A stretch of DNA of 64,000 bases from Chitinophagales bacterium. GTDB lineage: Bacteria; Bacteroidota; Bacteroidia; Chitinophagales; Chitinophagaceae. Under the pieces are notes generated by a model. It searched no databases, had not been told where the DNA came from, and saw only the letters and a list, made by a program, of their open reading frames with translations. Shown here piece after piece: positions 49,442 through 57,340 of this stretch; within the stretch, counting starts at the first letter, position 1; each line of letters begins with the position of its first letter. Where the stretch lies: NCBI GenBank assembly GCA_020636495.1, contig JACJXQ010000008.1, forward strand, positions 2,790,001-2,854,000, written 5' to 3'. Made by a program: the position numbers and the translations under genes.

Positions 49442-49837
49442 CTATTCTGGGTACACAAAAGTCCAATTCCTTTCTTCTAAATAATCGGCATCTACATCCC
49501 ATCTTTTTAACACCATATGTTCTTTGCGGACAGTCTCCCACCCGTAAAATTTAACAGTATCAGGATCAAAAAGGATAATACTAATTGTATCAGATGGAAA
49601 TTTTTCTATAACCTCCCTCCATGGAACCCTACTGTCATACATAGCTACTGCCCCAGGCAAAATGCCACCTACACCCTGAGGTTTGTCCGGGATTGTAGGA
49701 TTGGGATATATATCCACTTCCTGATGATATACCAACTTATTTGAGTTGTTTTGTACATAAATAGTGTAGATTATTTCGACAGGAGGTTTTTTACAACCCC
49801 AAAGAAATAATGCTAAAATACAAACTATCGTTTTCAT
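49442..49837 (-). CDS. Lipoprotein following the RHS remnant; candidate immunity protein
   Basis: A 131-aa lipoprotein with signal MKTIVCILALFLWGC, lipobox Cys15, then KKPP. The mature part is beta-rich (IYTIYVQNNSNKLVYHQEVD, DTISIILFDPDTVKFYGWET) and carries an Ig-like or transthyretin-like pattern. It begins 14 bp after the RHS gene stop on the same strand, the usual place for a cognate immunity gene of an RHS toxin tip. No family is recognised, so the immunity role is inferred from position only. ATG 49837 is chosen; the frame extends into the RHS gene to 49867. Confidence 0.6.
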   Translation of the reverse strand: MKTIVCILALFLWGCKKPPVEIIYTIYVQNNSNKLVYHQEVDIYPNPTIPDKPQGVGGILPGAVAMYDSRVPWREVIEKFPSDTISIILFDPDTVKFYGWETVRKEHMVLKRWDVDADYLEERNWTFVYPE

Positions 49838-49851
49838 ATTAATAAACGTTA

Positions 49852-50883
49852 TCAAAAAGCGAACCAAAATGGATTAATCGGATGAAAAAATATCCAATAC
49901 CAATTTGGATTGTAATCCAAACGATAAACTGGCTCGCCTCTTTCATTTTCTCTAAGCCAAGGACTGCCGCCTTGGTCAGGATTCAAATATCCAATTTTTC
50001 TTCTCATTCCGGAATTGTGATATCTATGAGACATCCTGTTGGCTTGGGTTTCATACCATTCTGATTTATGATCACCACTAATTGCTGATCCCAACAAACT
50101 CCCAACACCAACTTGTGTAAGATATAATGGCCCTAACATTCGGCTTTGCATAGTGTGTCCATATTCATGTCTTAAAAGATGATTCTGATATCCATCTATT
50201 GGCCCAATATTGTGTGAATGTATATAGCTTCCTAATGTTATTCCCCAACGCCATTTACCTCTATCCTCATTTATTATTGTTGCCCCTTCATAATATTCTA
50301 TATTGTCGATACGTCCAAGATTATTTCTTACGTGAGCCCCAGTTTTACCCCATTCAGTTTGCTGACTTTCCCATGTCAAGCGCGAAAAAATAGAACCTAA
50401 ATTTCCGAAAACTGTTTTATTGTCTGTCCATGCAAAAACTCCACAATCTATCCTAAGGGCATTATTTACCCGACCACCTTCACGAAAACTGTTCCTGAAT
50501 TCTGACCATGCCTGTCCACTTGTCCCTCTATTCCAAAACTCTAATCCGCCTTTAGTAAATGCTGTTGACGCAAATTCCCTAAACATAGCTGATATAGAAC
50601 CTACAAATAAATTTCCGCTTGGATCAGTATATTTTAACGGGTTGTTCAGTACATAAGAATACTTGTTATATGCTTGAGAATTTGCTGCATCACCAATAAA
50701 AGGGTCAGGGCTAAACATACGACCAACCAGCGGATCATAAATCCTCCCATTCATATTGATGACATTATTGTTATAATATACCATTCCGCTTAATGTAGTT
50801 CTTGTCCAGATATGCTCATGCCCTGTATAGCCACGATCTGTTATCCAGGGAGAAAGCAACAAAGAACCATTACCTGGGGCATG
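49852..50883 (-). pseudogene. 5'-truncated RHS-repeat protein with metallopeptidase-like C-terminal tip
   Basis: The frame runs from an upstream in-frame stop at 50884-50886 to TGA 49852. It begins inside the end of an RHS core: DRGYTGHEHIW, INMNGRIYDPLVGRMFSPDP and YNKYSYVLNNPLKYTDPSGN, the hallmark before an RHS tip. The tip (about 250 residues) contains LLRHEYGHTMQSRMLGPLYL with a zincin motif HEYGH and, downstream, WYETQANRMSHRYH with a candidate third ligand Glu. The large N-terminal RHS shell, signal and the natural start are missing; the only start is a TTG at 50862. It is a remnant or a recombination cassette ('orphan tip'). Confidence 0.8.
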
Positions 50884-51077
50884 TTATGGCACCCGGGCTT
50901 GCTTTTGTAGGCATCATATCTACAGCCATGTGGCTGCTCATCAACCATACAGGAAATTATTACAAACAATACCACGAGCCTGCCATCGTTTATGCCATTT
51001 TAGCTATCGGCTGTATTATCATCGCTTTGCAGTGGCATAGAAAAATGTACCTGCAATACAAGGCTTTGAATGCATAG
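50875..51077 (+). pseudogene. C-terminal fragment of an integral membrane protein (possible permease)
   Basis: From the junction with the RHS remnant the plus strand encodes about 65 residues with two membrane segments: APGLAFVGIISTAMWLLI and YAILAIGCIIIALQWH, ending KMYLQYKALNA. No signal or start context is found; ATG 50886 is internal to the first segment. It looks like the tail of a multi-spanning transporter, perhaps an APC-type permease, whose 5' part was lost. Both fragments lack their 5' ends and meet head to head near 50862-50886. Confidence 0.5.
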
Positions 51078-51079
51078 TA

Positions 51080-51439
51080 TTACACTACTGCTTCCTTGTC
51101 TTTGATATGGATGGTGTAGCTGTCCTCTATTTTATGGCCCATCAGCTCGAGTCGGGAACCTTCGTTGAATTCGAGGGTCATACCGTCGCGGTTGTTGTTC
51201 AGGAATACTTCAGTTACTTCAGCACCCAATAGTTTCAGCAGGTTGTAATCGTCAGTTATGGGAGCCAGTTTGTAGTATTCGTGCCGTTGTTTTTTGTAGC
51301 GGAAGGCGAAGTAGCCATCAATACTTATATATGCCGCATCTTCGAAGTGTATAGTTATAGTAGTGGTGGAATAACACACTTCCGTCACGGTTCTTTCCCT
51401 CAGGCTGTTCAGATCAATATCATGCGGTATGGGTAACAT
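51080..51439 (-). CDS. Hypothetical 119-aa cytosolic protein
   Basis: A small soluble protein with alternating beta strands: TVTEVCYSTTTITIHFEDAA, YISIDGYFAFRY, and GMTLEFNEGSRLELMGH near the end. No signal peptide or membrane segment. The pattern resembles small single-domain proteins often found beside unrelated genes; I do not recognise it. It ends 2 bp past the stop of the membrane-protein fragment on the other strand, and begins from ATG 51439. Confidence 0.6.
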   Translation of the reverse strand: MLPIPHDIDLNSLRERTVTEVCYSTTTITIHFEDAAYISIDGYFAFRYKKQRHEYYKLAPITDDYNLLKLLGAEVTEVFLNNNRDGMTLEFNEGSRLELMGHKIEDSYTIHIKDKEAVV

Positions 51440-51501
51440 AACCTGTCGTTTATTGATGTATCATAAAGATAACACTAAATATGTAAAATATCACTACAAC
51501 A

Positions 51502-51527
51502 AAGCCCCCGCTAAACAGCGGGGGCTT
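51502..51527 (-). terminator. Intrinsic terminator after clpB
   Basis: AAGCCCCCGC pairs perfectly with GCGGGGGCTT over 10 bp with a 6-nt loop; the minus strand continues TTGTTG. It lies 41 bp after the clpB stop. Confidence 0.85.
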
Positions 51528-51567
51528 CTACTTTAAACTAAACCTATCTATGAAAAACTAACTTTTA

Positions 51568-54186
51568 TTATGCTTTTACTTCTTCTCCGTTGTTGCGTAT
51601 CACCACAACACCATCAAACACATCTATCATTACCGGTTTTGCTTTATCTACTTCGCCGGCTATTATCTTTTTACTCAGCAAGTTGATGATGTCTTTCTGT
51701 ATCACCCTTTTCAGCGGCCTTGCGCCGTATTGCGGATCAAAACCACGCTCTGCCAGGTAATCCAGTGCATAGTCTGAGAACTGCAGTTCTATATCCTGTT
51801 GTTTCAGTTGCTTTTGCAGTCCCTGCAATTGTATCTTGATGATGTTCCTGATATCAGCCCTCATCAGCGGGTGGAACATGATAATATCGTCTACCCTGTT
51901 CAGGAACTCCGGCCTCATGTTGTGCTTCAGTTCTTCCATCACTTGCTCTTTGGTAGCCTCTACCACCTTGTCAATATCCTTACCTTCTATGTTGGCAAAG
52001 TTCTCCTGTATGATGTGACTACCCGTGTTGCTGGTCATGATGACCACAGTATTCTTGAAGTTCACCACCCTGCCTTTGTTATCGGTCAGGCGGCCATCGT
52101 CCAGCACCTGCAACAATACGTTGAATGTATCAGGATGCGCTTTTTCTATCTCGTCGAGCAACACTACTGAGTATGGCTTGCGCCTTACCGCTTCAGTTAG
52201 TTGTCCGCCTTCATCGTAGCCTACATATCCCGGAGGCGCTCCTACCAGCCGGCTCACGCTGTGTTTCTCCTGGTATTCACTCATATCAATACGGGTCATC
52301 ATGCTGTCGTCGTCAAACAATACCTCTGCCAATGCTTTGGCCAGCTCTGTTTTACCCACACCTGTTGTACCCAAAAATATGAATGAACCTATGGGTCTGC
52401 GCGGGTCTTGCAGGCCCGCACGTCCGCGGCGGATGGCATCGGCAACAGCTTCTATCGCTTCGTCCTGGCCTACTACACGCTTGTGCAGTTCTTCTTCCAG
52501 GTGCAGCAGTTTCTCACGCTCGCTCTGCAGCATACGTTGTACAGGTATACCTGTTGCTTTGGCCACATTCTCAGCAATATCCTCTGCGTCTACTTCTTCT
52601 TTCAGCAGGCGTTTGCGTTCGGTGCCCATCTCGTCCAGTTGCTTACTGTATTCAGCCACAACGGCCTCTTCTTTCTGTACTTTGCCGTAGCGTATCTCAG
52701 CTACTTTTCCGTAGTCACCTTCACGTTCCGCCTGTTCCGCTTCCAGCTTCAGGTCTTCAATAGCACCTTTGGCCGTGTTTATTTTTTCAACAATATCTTT
52801 CTCTTCCAGCCATTTAGCCTTCAATGTGTCACGCTCTACATTCAGCAGCGATATTTCCTGGTTCAATGATTTCAACTTAGCATCATCATTCTCCCTTTTT
52901 ATCGCCTCGCGCTCAATTTCAAGCTGGCGTATACGGCGCTCCAGTTCATCCAGCTCTTCCGGCATGGAGTTCAGTTCCAGTTTCAGCTTGGCTGCGCTCT
53001 CATCTATCAGGTCGATAGCCTTATCGGGCAGGAAGCGGTCTGTGATGTAACGGTTGGATAATTCAACCGCTGCAATAATAGCTTCGTCTTTTATACGCAC
53101 CTGGTGGTGGTGCTCATATCTTTCTTTCAGCCCGCGCAGGATACTGATAGCATCCTCAACGCTCGGCTCATCGACAAACACCTTCTGGAAACGACGCTCC
53201 AGGGCTTTGTCTTTTTCAAAATATTTCTGGTATTCGTTCAGGGTTGTGGCACCTATGGCACGCAGCTCTCCCCTTGCCAATGCAGGCTTCAGTATGTTGG
53301 CAGCATCCATGGCTCCTTCCATAGCGCCCGCACCTATCAGCGTGTGTATCTCGTCTATAAACAGGATGATATTACCATCACTCTCGGTCACTTCTTTTAT
53401 CACTGCTTTCAGCCTTTCTTCAAACTCACCACGGTATTTGGCACCAGCCATCAACGCACCCATATCCAGTGCATAAATGATCTTTGACCTGAGGTTATCA
53501 GGCACGTCACCATTAATGATACGATGCGCCAGACCCTCAATGATCGCTGTTTTACCAACGCCGGGCTCACCCACCAATATGGGGTTGTTCTTGCTCCTGC
53601 GTGATAATATGTGCAGTGTGCGGCGTATCTCCTCGTCGCGACCGATAACCGGGTCGAGCTTGCCCGAGCGGGCCAGTTCGTTCAGGTTCTTGGCATAGCG
53701 GTCCAGCGAGTTGTATTGCTGGCTGCCGGTCTGTGAATCTACCGTACTACCCTTACGTAATTCTTTTATAGCCGCAGTTAAACCTTTTTCAGTCAGGCCT
53801 GCGTCTTTCAGTAGTTTGCCTACCTCGTCATTCACCTGGAGTATCGCAATCAGCAAGTGCTCCTGTGTCACAAACTCATCACCAAACTGCTTGATGATGC
53901 TTCCTGCCTTGAGTATCGCATTGTTCACATCCCTGCTTACAGATTGTGCAGGTTCTCCACCGGTGAGCTTAGGTAGTTTGTCTATCAGTTCCTTAAGCTT
54001 GTTCTCTACCATGGTGGTGTTCACAGCGTTCTTCTTCAACAGGTAAGAGATAGGGCCTTCTTTATCGTCTAATAATGCTTTGAGCATATGCGCAGTTTCA
54101 ATATTGGCATTCTGGTGATTGTATGCCAGTTGCTGCGCTTGTTGCAGTATCTCCTGCGCTTTGATCGTAAAATTGTTCAGATTCAT
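51568..54186 (-). CDS. clpB: ATP-dependent disaggregase ClpB
   Basis: An 872-aa Hsp100. The N-terminal Clp repeat domain is followed by AAA domain 1 (Walker A GEPGVGKT at 206-213), a long coiled-coil middle domain (about 400-530), and AAA domain 2 (Walker A GTTGVGKT at 606-613, then RIDMSEYQEKHSVSRL and PPGYVGYDEGGQLTEAVRR). The middle domain identifies ClpB rather than ClpA/C. It resolves aggregates with DnaK. ATG 54186 (MNLNNFTIKAQEILQQA) matches the family; the upstream 21-residue extension is rejected. Nested palindromes lie about 110-140 bp upstream. Confidence 0.96.
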   Translation of the reverse strand: MNLNNFTIKAQEILQQAQQLAYNHQNANIETAHMLKALLDDKEGPISYLLKKNAVNTTMVENKLKELIDKLPKLTGGEPAQSVSRDVNNAILKAGSIIKQFGDEFVTQEHLLIAILQVNDEVGKLLKDAGLTEKGLTAAIKELRKGSTVDSQTGSQQYNSLDRYAKNLNELARSGKLDPVIGRDEEIRRTLHILSRRSKNNPILVGEPGVGKTAIIEGLAHRIINGDVPDNLRSKIIYALDMGALMAGAKYRGEFEERLKAVIKEVTESDGNIILFIDEIHTLIGAGAMEGAMDAANILKPALARGELRAIGATTLNEYQKYFEKDKALERRFQKVFVDEPSVEDAISILRGLKERYEHHHQVRIKDEAIIAAVELSNRYITDRFLPDKAIDLIDESAAKLKLELNSMPEELDELERRIRQLEIEREAIKRENDDAKLKSLNQEISLLNVERDTLKAKWLEEKDIVEKINTAKGAIEDLKLEAEQAEREGDYGKVAEIRYGKVQKEEAVVAEYSKQLDEMGTERKRLLKEEVDAEDIAENVAKATGIPVQRMLQSEREKLLHLEEELHKRVVGQDEAIEAVADAIRRGRAGLQDPRRPIGSFIFLGTTGVGKTELAKALAEVLFDDDSMMTRIDMSEYQEKHSVSRLVGAPPGYVGYDEGGQLTEAVRRKPYSVVLLDEIEKAHPDTFNVLLQVLDDGRLTDNKGRVVNFKNTVVIMTSNTGSHIIQENFANIEGKDIDKVVEATKEQVMEELKHNMRPEFLNRVDDIIMFHPLMRADIRNIIKIQLQGLQKQLKQQDIELQFSDYALDYLAERGFDPQYGARPLKRVIQKDIINLLSKKIIAGEVDKAKPVMIDVFDGVVVIRNNGEEVKA

Positions 54187-54295
54187 AATTGTTGTGTTCT
54201 CCTTCGACAGATAAACCCTAAAAACTGTTCCAAAACAGAAAAGTTGCATTTATGGCAGGGAAAGAAAAACAAGAGAGACACTTTGTCTTATCCGT

Positions 54296-54324
54296 TGATA
54301 ATCAACTGAATTTATTTCAGTTTT
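54296..54324. promoter_or_regulatory. Overlapping palindromes upstream of clpB
   Basis: GTTGATAATCAAC (54296-54308) is a 13-bp palindrome and AACTGAA/TTCAGTT (54306-54324) is an inverted repeat sharing bases with it. They lie about 110-138 bp upstream of the clpB ATG. They could be an operator pair or, on the plus strand, a hairpin followed by TTTTATC. No CIRCE element is seen. Confidence 0.35.
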
Positions 54325-54394
54325 TATCTTCATAAGGTGACTGAATGGCGGAAATTCCGGGCAGTGTTTTCATGTGCAACCAAACTATAAACAA

Positions 54395-54420
54395 AACAGC
54401 ACGCTCGTAAGCGTGCTGTT
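54395..54420 (-). terminator. Intrinsic terminator after the 54483 lipoprotein gene
   Basis: AACAGCACGCT pairs perfectly with AGCGTGCTGTT over 11 bp with a 4-nt loop; the minus strand continues TTGTTTATAG. Confidence 0.85.
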
Positions 54421-54482
54421 CCGGACGATTATTATTTATTTATGGTCAAACAAAGGGGTTGTACCCCCACAAGGTTAACAAC

Positions 54483-55046
54483 TTAGTTGCCTATCAGGCT
54501 GGCTTTTACTTTGAACTTCATATCGAATTTGATCTTGGAGTTGTAAGCCACATCTTTTACAAAGAAACCTTCGATACGGAAGGTCATGGTATCGCTAACG
54601 AAAACATCCATCAACTCAACACTCGGATTGGGTGTCAGGTCCAGTCTTTTGCCTGTATCGGGTACATTGTAGTTGTAGGCTATCAACTGCTCAGGCACAC
54701 CATTTGCAGAAACATACAACCATATCGAGTCGGCCATACTTACATCCTGGTAGGTAGGCAGCAACAGGTCTACACCCATCTGGCTGAGGCTGACACTGGT
54801 CACCAGGTCGAGTGCGCTCTGGTTATCCGCGAGTATCTCAGCAGAGTTGGTGGGTATTTTTATGAGACCCAGAGATTCTTTTAGCCCGGTAGAAGGCACA
54901 TGCGGGTCGCCAGGAATGCCGGTAATAGCCACTGCGTCATCATACGGAACCGTAATAGTAATGTTGAAGATGTCTTTGAATTTCTGACAACTTGCCAAGC
55001 CCAGCGTAATAGCCAGTGCAGAGAGAATAAAAGCCCTTATATACAT
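54483..55046 (-). CDS. Lipoprotein, paralogue of 55329 gene
   Basis: A 187-aa lipoprotein: MYIRAFILSALAITLGLASC with lipobox Cys20, then QKFKDIFNITITVPYDDAVA. It resembles the next gene over its full length: both carry 'KxxDxxxIxxxVPYxxxVAxTG', 'PxxGLxxSxxxIxxxTNSxE', 'SLWLYVSANGVPE' and a final 'FRIEGFFVKD' segment. The family is unknown to me; the repeated beta pattern suggests a surface-exposed single-domain lipoprotein. It has its own terminator, and 282 bp with a large palindrome separate it from its paralogue. Confidence 0.72.
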   Translation of the reverse strand: MYIRAFILSALAITLGLASCQKFKDIFNITITVPYDDAVAITGIPGDPHVPSTGLKESLGLIKIPTNSAEILADNQSALDLVTSVSLSQMGVDLLLPTYQDVSMADSIWLYVSANGVPEQLIAYNYNVPDTGKRLDLTPNPSVELMDVFVSDTMTFRIEGFFVKDVAYNSKIKFDMKFKVKASLIGN

Positions 55047-55242
55047 AGTTTCTAGTTTTATGTATTACACAATAAAATAGCTGACGATAAAATTGCTTAT
55101 CGTGATTTTTTCTCTCTTATAAAGTATATGCGGCCGGGAAGCCTTTATGAACGTAAATATAGCAAACGTTAACAACTAAATAACAAAATTTACCGACTTT
55201 TTTCTGCATAACTTAAACCTGACACCTGCGCCGGGGCAAGAA

Positions 55243-55286
55243 AAATGCTGCGGCATTACAAGATATCTTGTAATGCCGCAGCATTT
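55243..55286. repeat. Perfect 44-bp palindrome (22-bp arms, no spacer)
   Basis: The arms are AAATGCTGCGGCATTACAAG plus AT and its exact complement, centred between 55264 and 55265. On the minus strand it lies 43 bp after the stop of the 55329 lipoprotein gene and the end runs into TTTTTCTTG, so it can act as its terminator. The arm length is about twice that of other terminators here. Confidence 0.9.
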
Positions 55287-55328
55287 ATTTGCAAACTATT
55301 TACCGGGAGTTAATAAACCCGAAGAGAC

Positions 55329-55883
55329 TTATTTCTTAAGCGGATTGGCTACGACATCGAACTTGCTGGTGAAGGTGAATACCGATGCTGTATCAGGCGC
55401 GTTGTAAAAATGCCCCTCTATCCTGAAGTACATAGAATCTCTCAGGAAATACTCTTTCATATTATCATCTGTAGTTTCCAGTTCCAGCGAACGTATGCCC
55501 CTTGGGATGTCGTAATAGTGGGAAACCAATACCTCGGGCAAACCGGAGGCTGAAACATATAACCACAGGGAGTCAACCATGTCCAGTGTCTGGCTGCTGG
55601 GTTCATTTACGTCAACATTCAGGTAACTGAAAACCACAGACTTGACCAGGTCGCCACTGGTGTTGTAGTTGCTCATTGTTTCTGTAGAGTTGGTAGCTAC
55701 CCCGATAGGTGGAATAGAAGCCCTGAGCCCGACCACCGGGGGAATCACAGGATTATCCTGCAAGCCCGTTACAGCTACTGTTTTAGAATATGGGACAACA
55801 AAATTGACCTTGATAAGATCTTCCAGCTTTTTGCAGGAAGCCAGGATGAATACGCTGAGCGCTACAAGTATTACTTTCTTCAT
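55329..55883 (-). CDS. Lipoprotein, paralogue of 54483 gene
   Basis: A 184-aa lipoprotein: MKKVILVALSVFILASC with lipobox Cys17, then KKLEDLIKVNFVVPYSKTVA. It shares the full-length pattern of its neighbour, including MVDSLWLYVSASGLPEVLVS against WLYVSANGVPEQLIA, and YFRIEGHFYN against FRIEGFFVKD. It is a tandem duplicate of unknown function. A perfect TATTTTTG -7 box lies 21 bp upstream of ATG 55883; the upstream frame extension to 55940 would overlap the promoter and is rejected. Confidence 0.72.
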   Translation of the reverse strand: MKKVILVALSVFILASCKKLEDLIKVNFVVPYSKTVAVTGLQDNPVIPPVVGLRASIPPIGVATNSTETMSNYNTSGDLVKSVVFSYLNVDVNEPSSQTLDMVDSLWLYVSASGLPEVLVSHYYDIPRGIRSLELETTDDNMKEYFLRDSMYFRIEGHFYNAPDTASVFTFTSKFDVVANPLKK

Positions 55884-55903
55884 ATGGGGTGTATATATCG
55901 GGG

Positions 55904-55911
55904 CAAAAATA
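55904..55911 (-). promoter_or_regulatory. -7 box TATTTTTG, candidate promoter of the 55329 lipoprotein gene
   Basis: A perfect TAnnTTTG on the minus strand, ending 20 bp before ATG 55883. It lies 45 bp from the opposite-facing mtaB promoter box. Confidence 0.5.
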
Positions 55912-55956
55912 AACGAAATAAAGAATATGTAAGCACACATAGTGCGTAATTATCCC

Positions 55957-55964
55957 TAATTTTG
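55957..55964 (+). promoter_or_regulatory. -7 box TAATTTTG, candidate mtaB promoter
   Basis: A perfect TAnnTTTG ending 6 bp before ATG 55971. The transcript would start at or next to the ATG, so a leaderless mRNA is likely. It also removes support for the TTG at 55962. Confidence 0.6.
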
Positions 55965-55970
55965 CGCCCC

Positions 55971-57251
55971 ATGCAGGAAAACAGGTCCATAGCATTTCAC
56001 ACATTAGGTTGCAAGCTCAATTTTTCAGAGACATCTACCCTGGGCAGGATGATGGAAAAAGAAGGGTTTGAGAAGCGTGCTTTTGACGAGCAGGCCGATG
56101 TATATGTTATCAATACCTGCTCTGTAACCGACAATGCCGATAAAGAGTGCCGCCAGTTGGTGCGACGCATACAACGCCGCGCCCCCGAGGCGATGGTGGT
56201 GATAACAGGCTGCTACGCGCAACTGAAACCGCAGGAGATAGCAGAGATTGAGGGCGTGGACCTGGTATTGGGCGCTGCAGAGAAATTCAACCTGGGGCAA
56301 CACCTGCACCAACTGACCAAAAGCAAAGCCAAAGCCGAGGTCTATTCATGCGAGATAGAAGCCGTGGAAGGATTTCACAGTTCTTACTCTGTCAACGACC
56401 GCACAAGGGTATTCCTGAAAGTGCAGGACGGGTGCGATTATAACTGCAGCTTTTGTACTATACCGCTGGCGCGCGGGCACAGCCGCAGCGACAGCATAGA
56501 AGGCGTACTGGCCAATGCGCGCGAACTGGCACAGAGTGGCACCAAAGAAATAGTACTTACCGGCATCAACCTGGGCGATTTTGGCAAGGGTGACAACGGC
56601 GGTAAGAAAAGAGAGGAATCGTTTTACGAACTGATACAGGAACTGGATAAAGTAGACGGCATAGAACGTTACCGTATATCATCTATTGAGCCTAACCTGC
56701 TGACTACCGGAATCATAGATTTCGTAGCATCATCGCAGAAATTCATGCCGCATTTTCATATACCCCTGCAAAGCGGCAGCAAGAAGATACTGGGCCTGAT
56801 GCGTCGCCGCTACCAGAAAGAACTGTACGAAGAACGTGTGGCACGCATCAAAGCACTGATGCCGCATTGCTGCATTGGCGTGGACGTAATAGTGGGGTTC
56901 CCGTCGGAAACGGACGAGGACTTTAAAGAAACTTTCGACTTCCTGCACGGGCTGGATATATCTTACCTGCACGTATTTACCTACTCAGAGCGTGCCAACA
57001 CCCTGGCTTTCGACATGAAAGAAGTAGTGCCTATGCATGTGCGTAATGAGCGTAACAAAATACTGCGCAACCTGTCGTACCAGAAGATGCAGTACTTCAC
57101 CAATCAGCACCTGGGGCAAAACCGCAAAGTATTATTTGAACATGCTGACAAGAACGGCATGATGGACGGTTATACAGACAACTATATCAAAGTATCTACT
57201 CCATACCGCAGCGAATGGGCCAACGAGATAATAGACTGGACATTGAGCTGA
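55971..57251 (+). CDS. mtaB: tRNA (t6A37) C2-methylthiotransferase MtaB
   Basis: A 426-aa radical SAM enzyme that adds the 2-methylthio group to t6A37 of tRNA. The UPF0004 domain has cysteines 14, 50 and 81 (HTLGCKLN, NTCSVTD, TGCYAQL) for one iron-sulfur cluster. The radical SAM site is GCDYNCSFCTIPLARG with Cys155, Cys159 and Cys162. GINLGDFG and IGVDVIVGFPSETDEDF are further MtaB segments. Only a short region follows the radical SAM part, consistent with MtaB more than MiaB. It uses the product of TsaD, so both ends of the ms2t6A pathway are in this window. ATG 55971 is chosen over TTG 55962 because the -7 box lies between. Confidence 0.92.
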   Translation: MQENRSIAFHTLGCKLNFSETSTLGRMMEKEGFEKRAFDEQADVYVINTCSVTDNADKECRQLVRRIQRRAPEAMVVITGCYAQLKPQEIAEIEGVDLVLGAAEKFNLGQHLHQLTKSKAKAEVYSCEIEAVEGFHSSYSVNDRTRVFLKVQDGCDYNCSFCTIPLARGHSRSDSIEGVLANARELAQSGTKEIVLTGINLGDFGKGDNGGKKREESFYELIQELDKVDGIERYRISSIEPNLLTTGIIDFVASSQKFMPHFHIPLQSGSKKILGLMRRRYQKELYEERVARIKALMPHCCIGVDVIVGFPSETDEDFKETFDFLHGLDISYLHVFTYSERANTLAFDMKEVVPMHVRNERNKILRNLSYQKMQYFTNQHLGQNRKVLFEHADKNGMMDGYTDNYIKVSTPYRSEWANEIIDWTLS

Positions 57252-57315
57252 TGCCGTGAGATCGAGACCCGCTTTTGATACTTTTATTCCGTATTATTGT
57301 TACCATTGCGCAAAA

Positions 57316-57323
57316 TAATTTTG
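57316..57323 (+). promoter_or_regulatory. -7 box TAATTTTG, candidate promoter of the first sulfotransferase-like gene
   Basis: A perfect TAnnTTTG ending 17 bp before ATG 57341, the same octamer as in front of mtaB. A TTG lies 16 bp upstream at 57297-57299, close to the -33 position. Confidence 0.6.
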
Positions 57324-57340
57324 AATAATACTACTACCAG

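Noticed and set aside
49442..51077. Insertion sequence at the RHS junction
   Set aside because: No transposase frame, terminal inverted repeat or target duplication is visible around 50862.
52408..52869. Long plus-strand frames (up to 153 codons) inside clpB
   Set aside because: They mirror the conserved ClpB middle domain on the opposite strand and show only low-complexity hydrophobic sequence.
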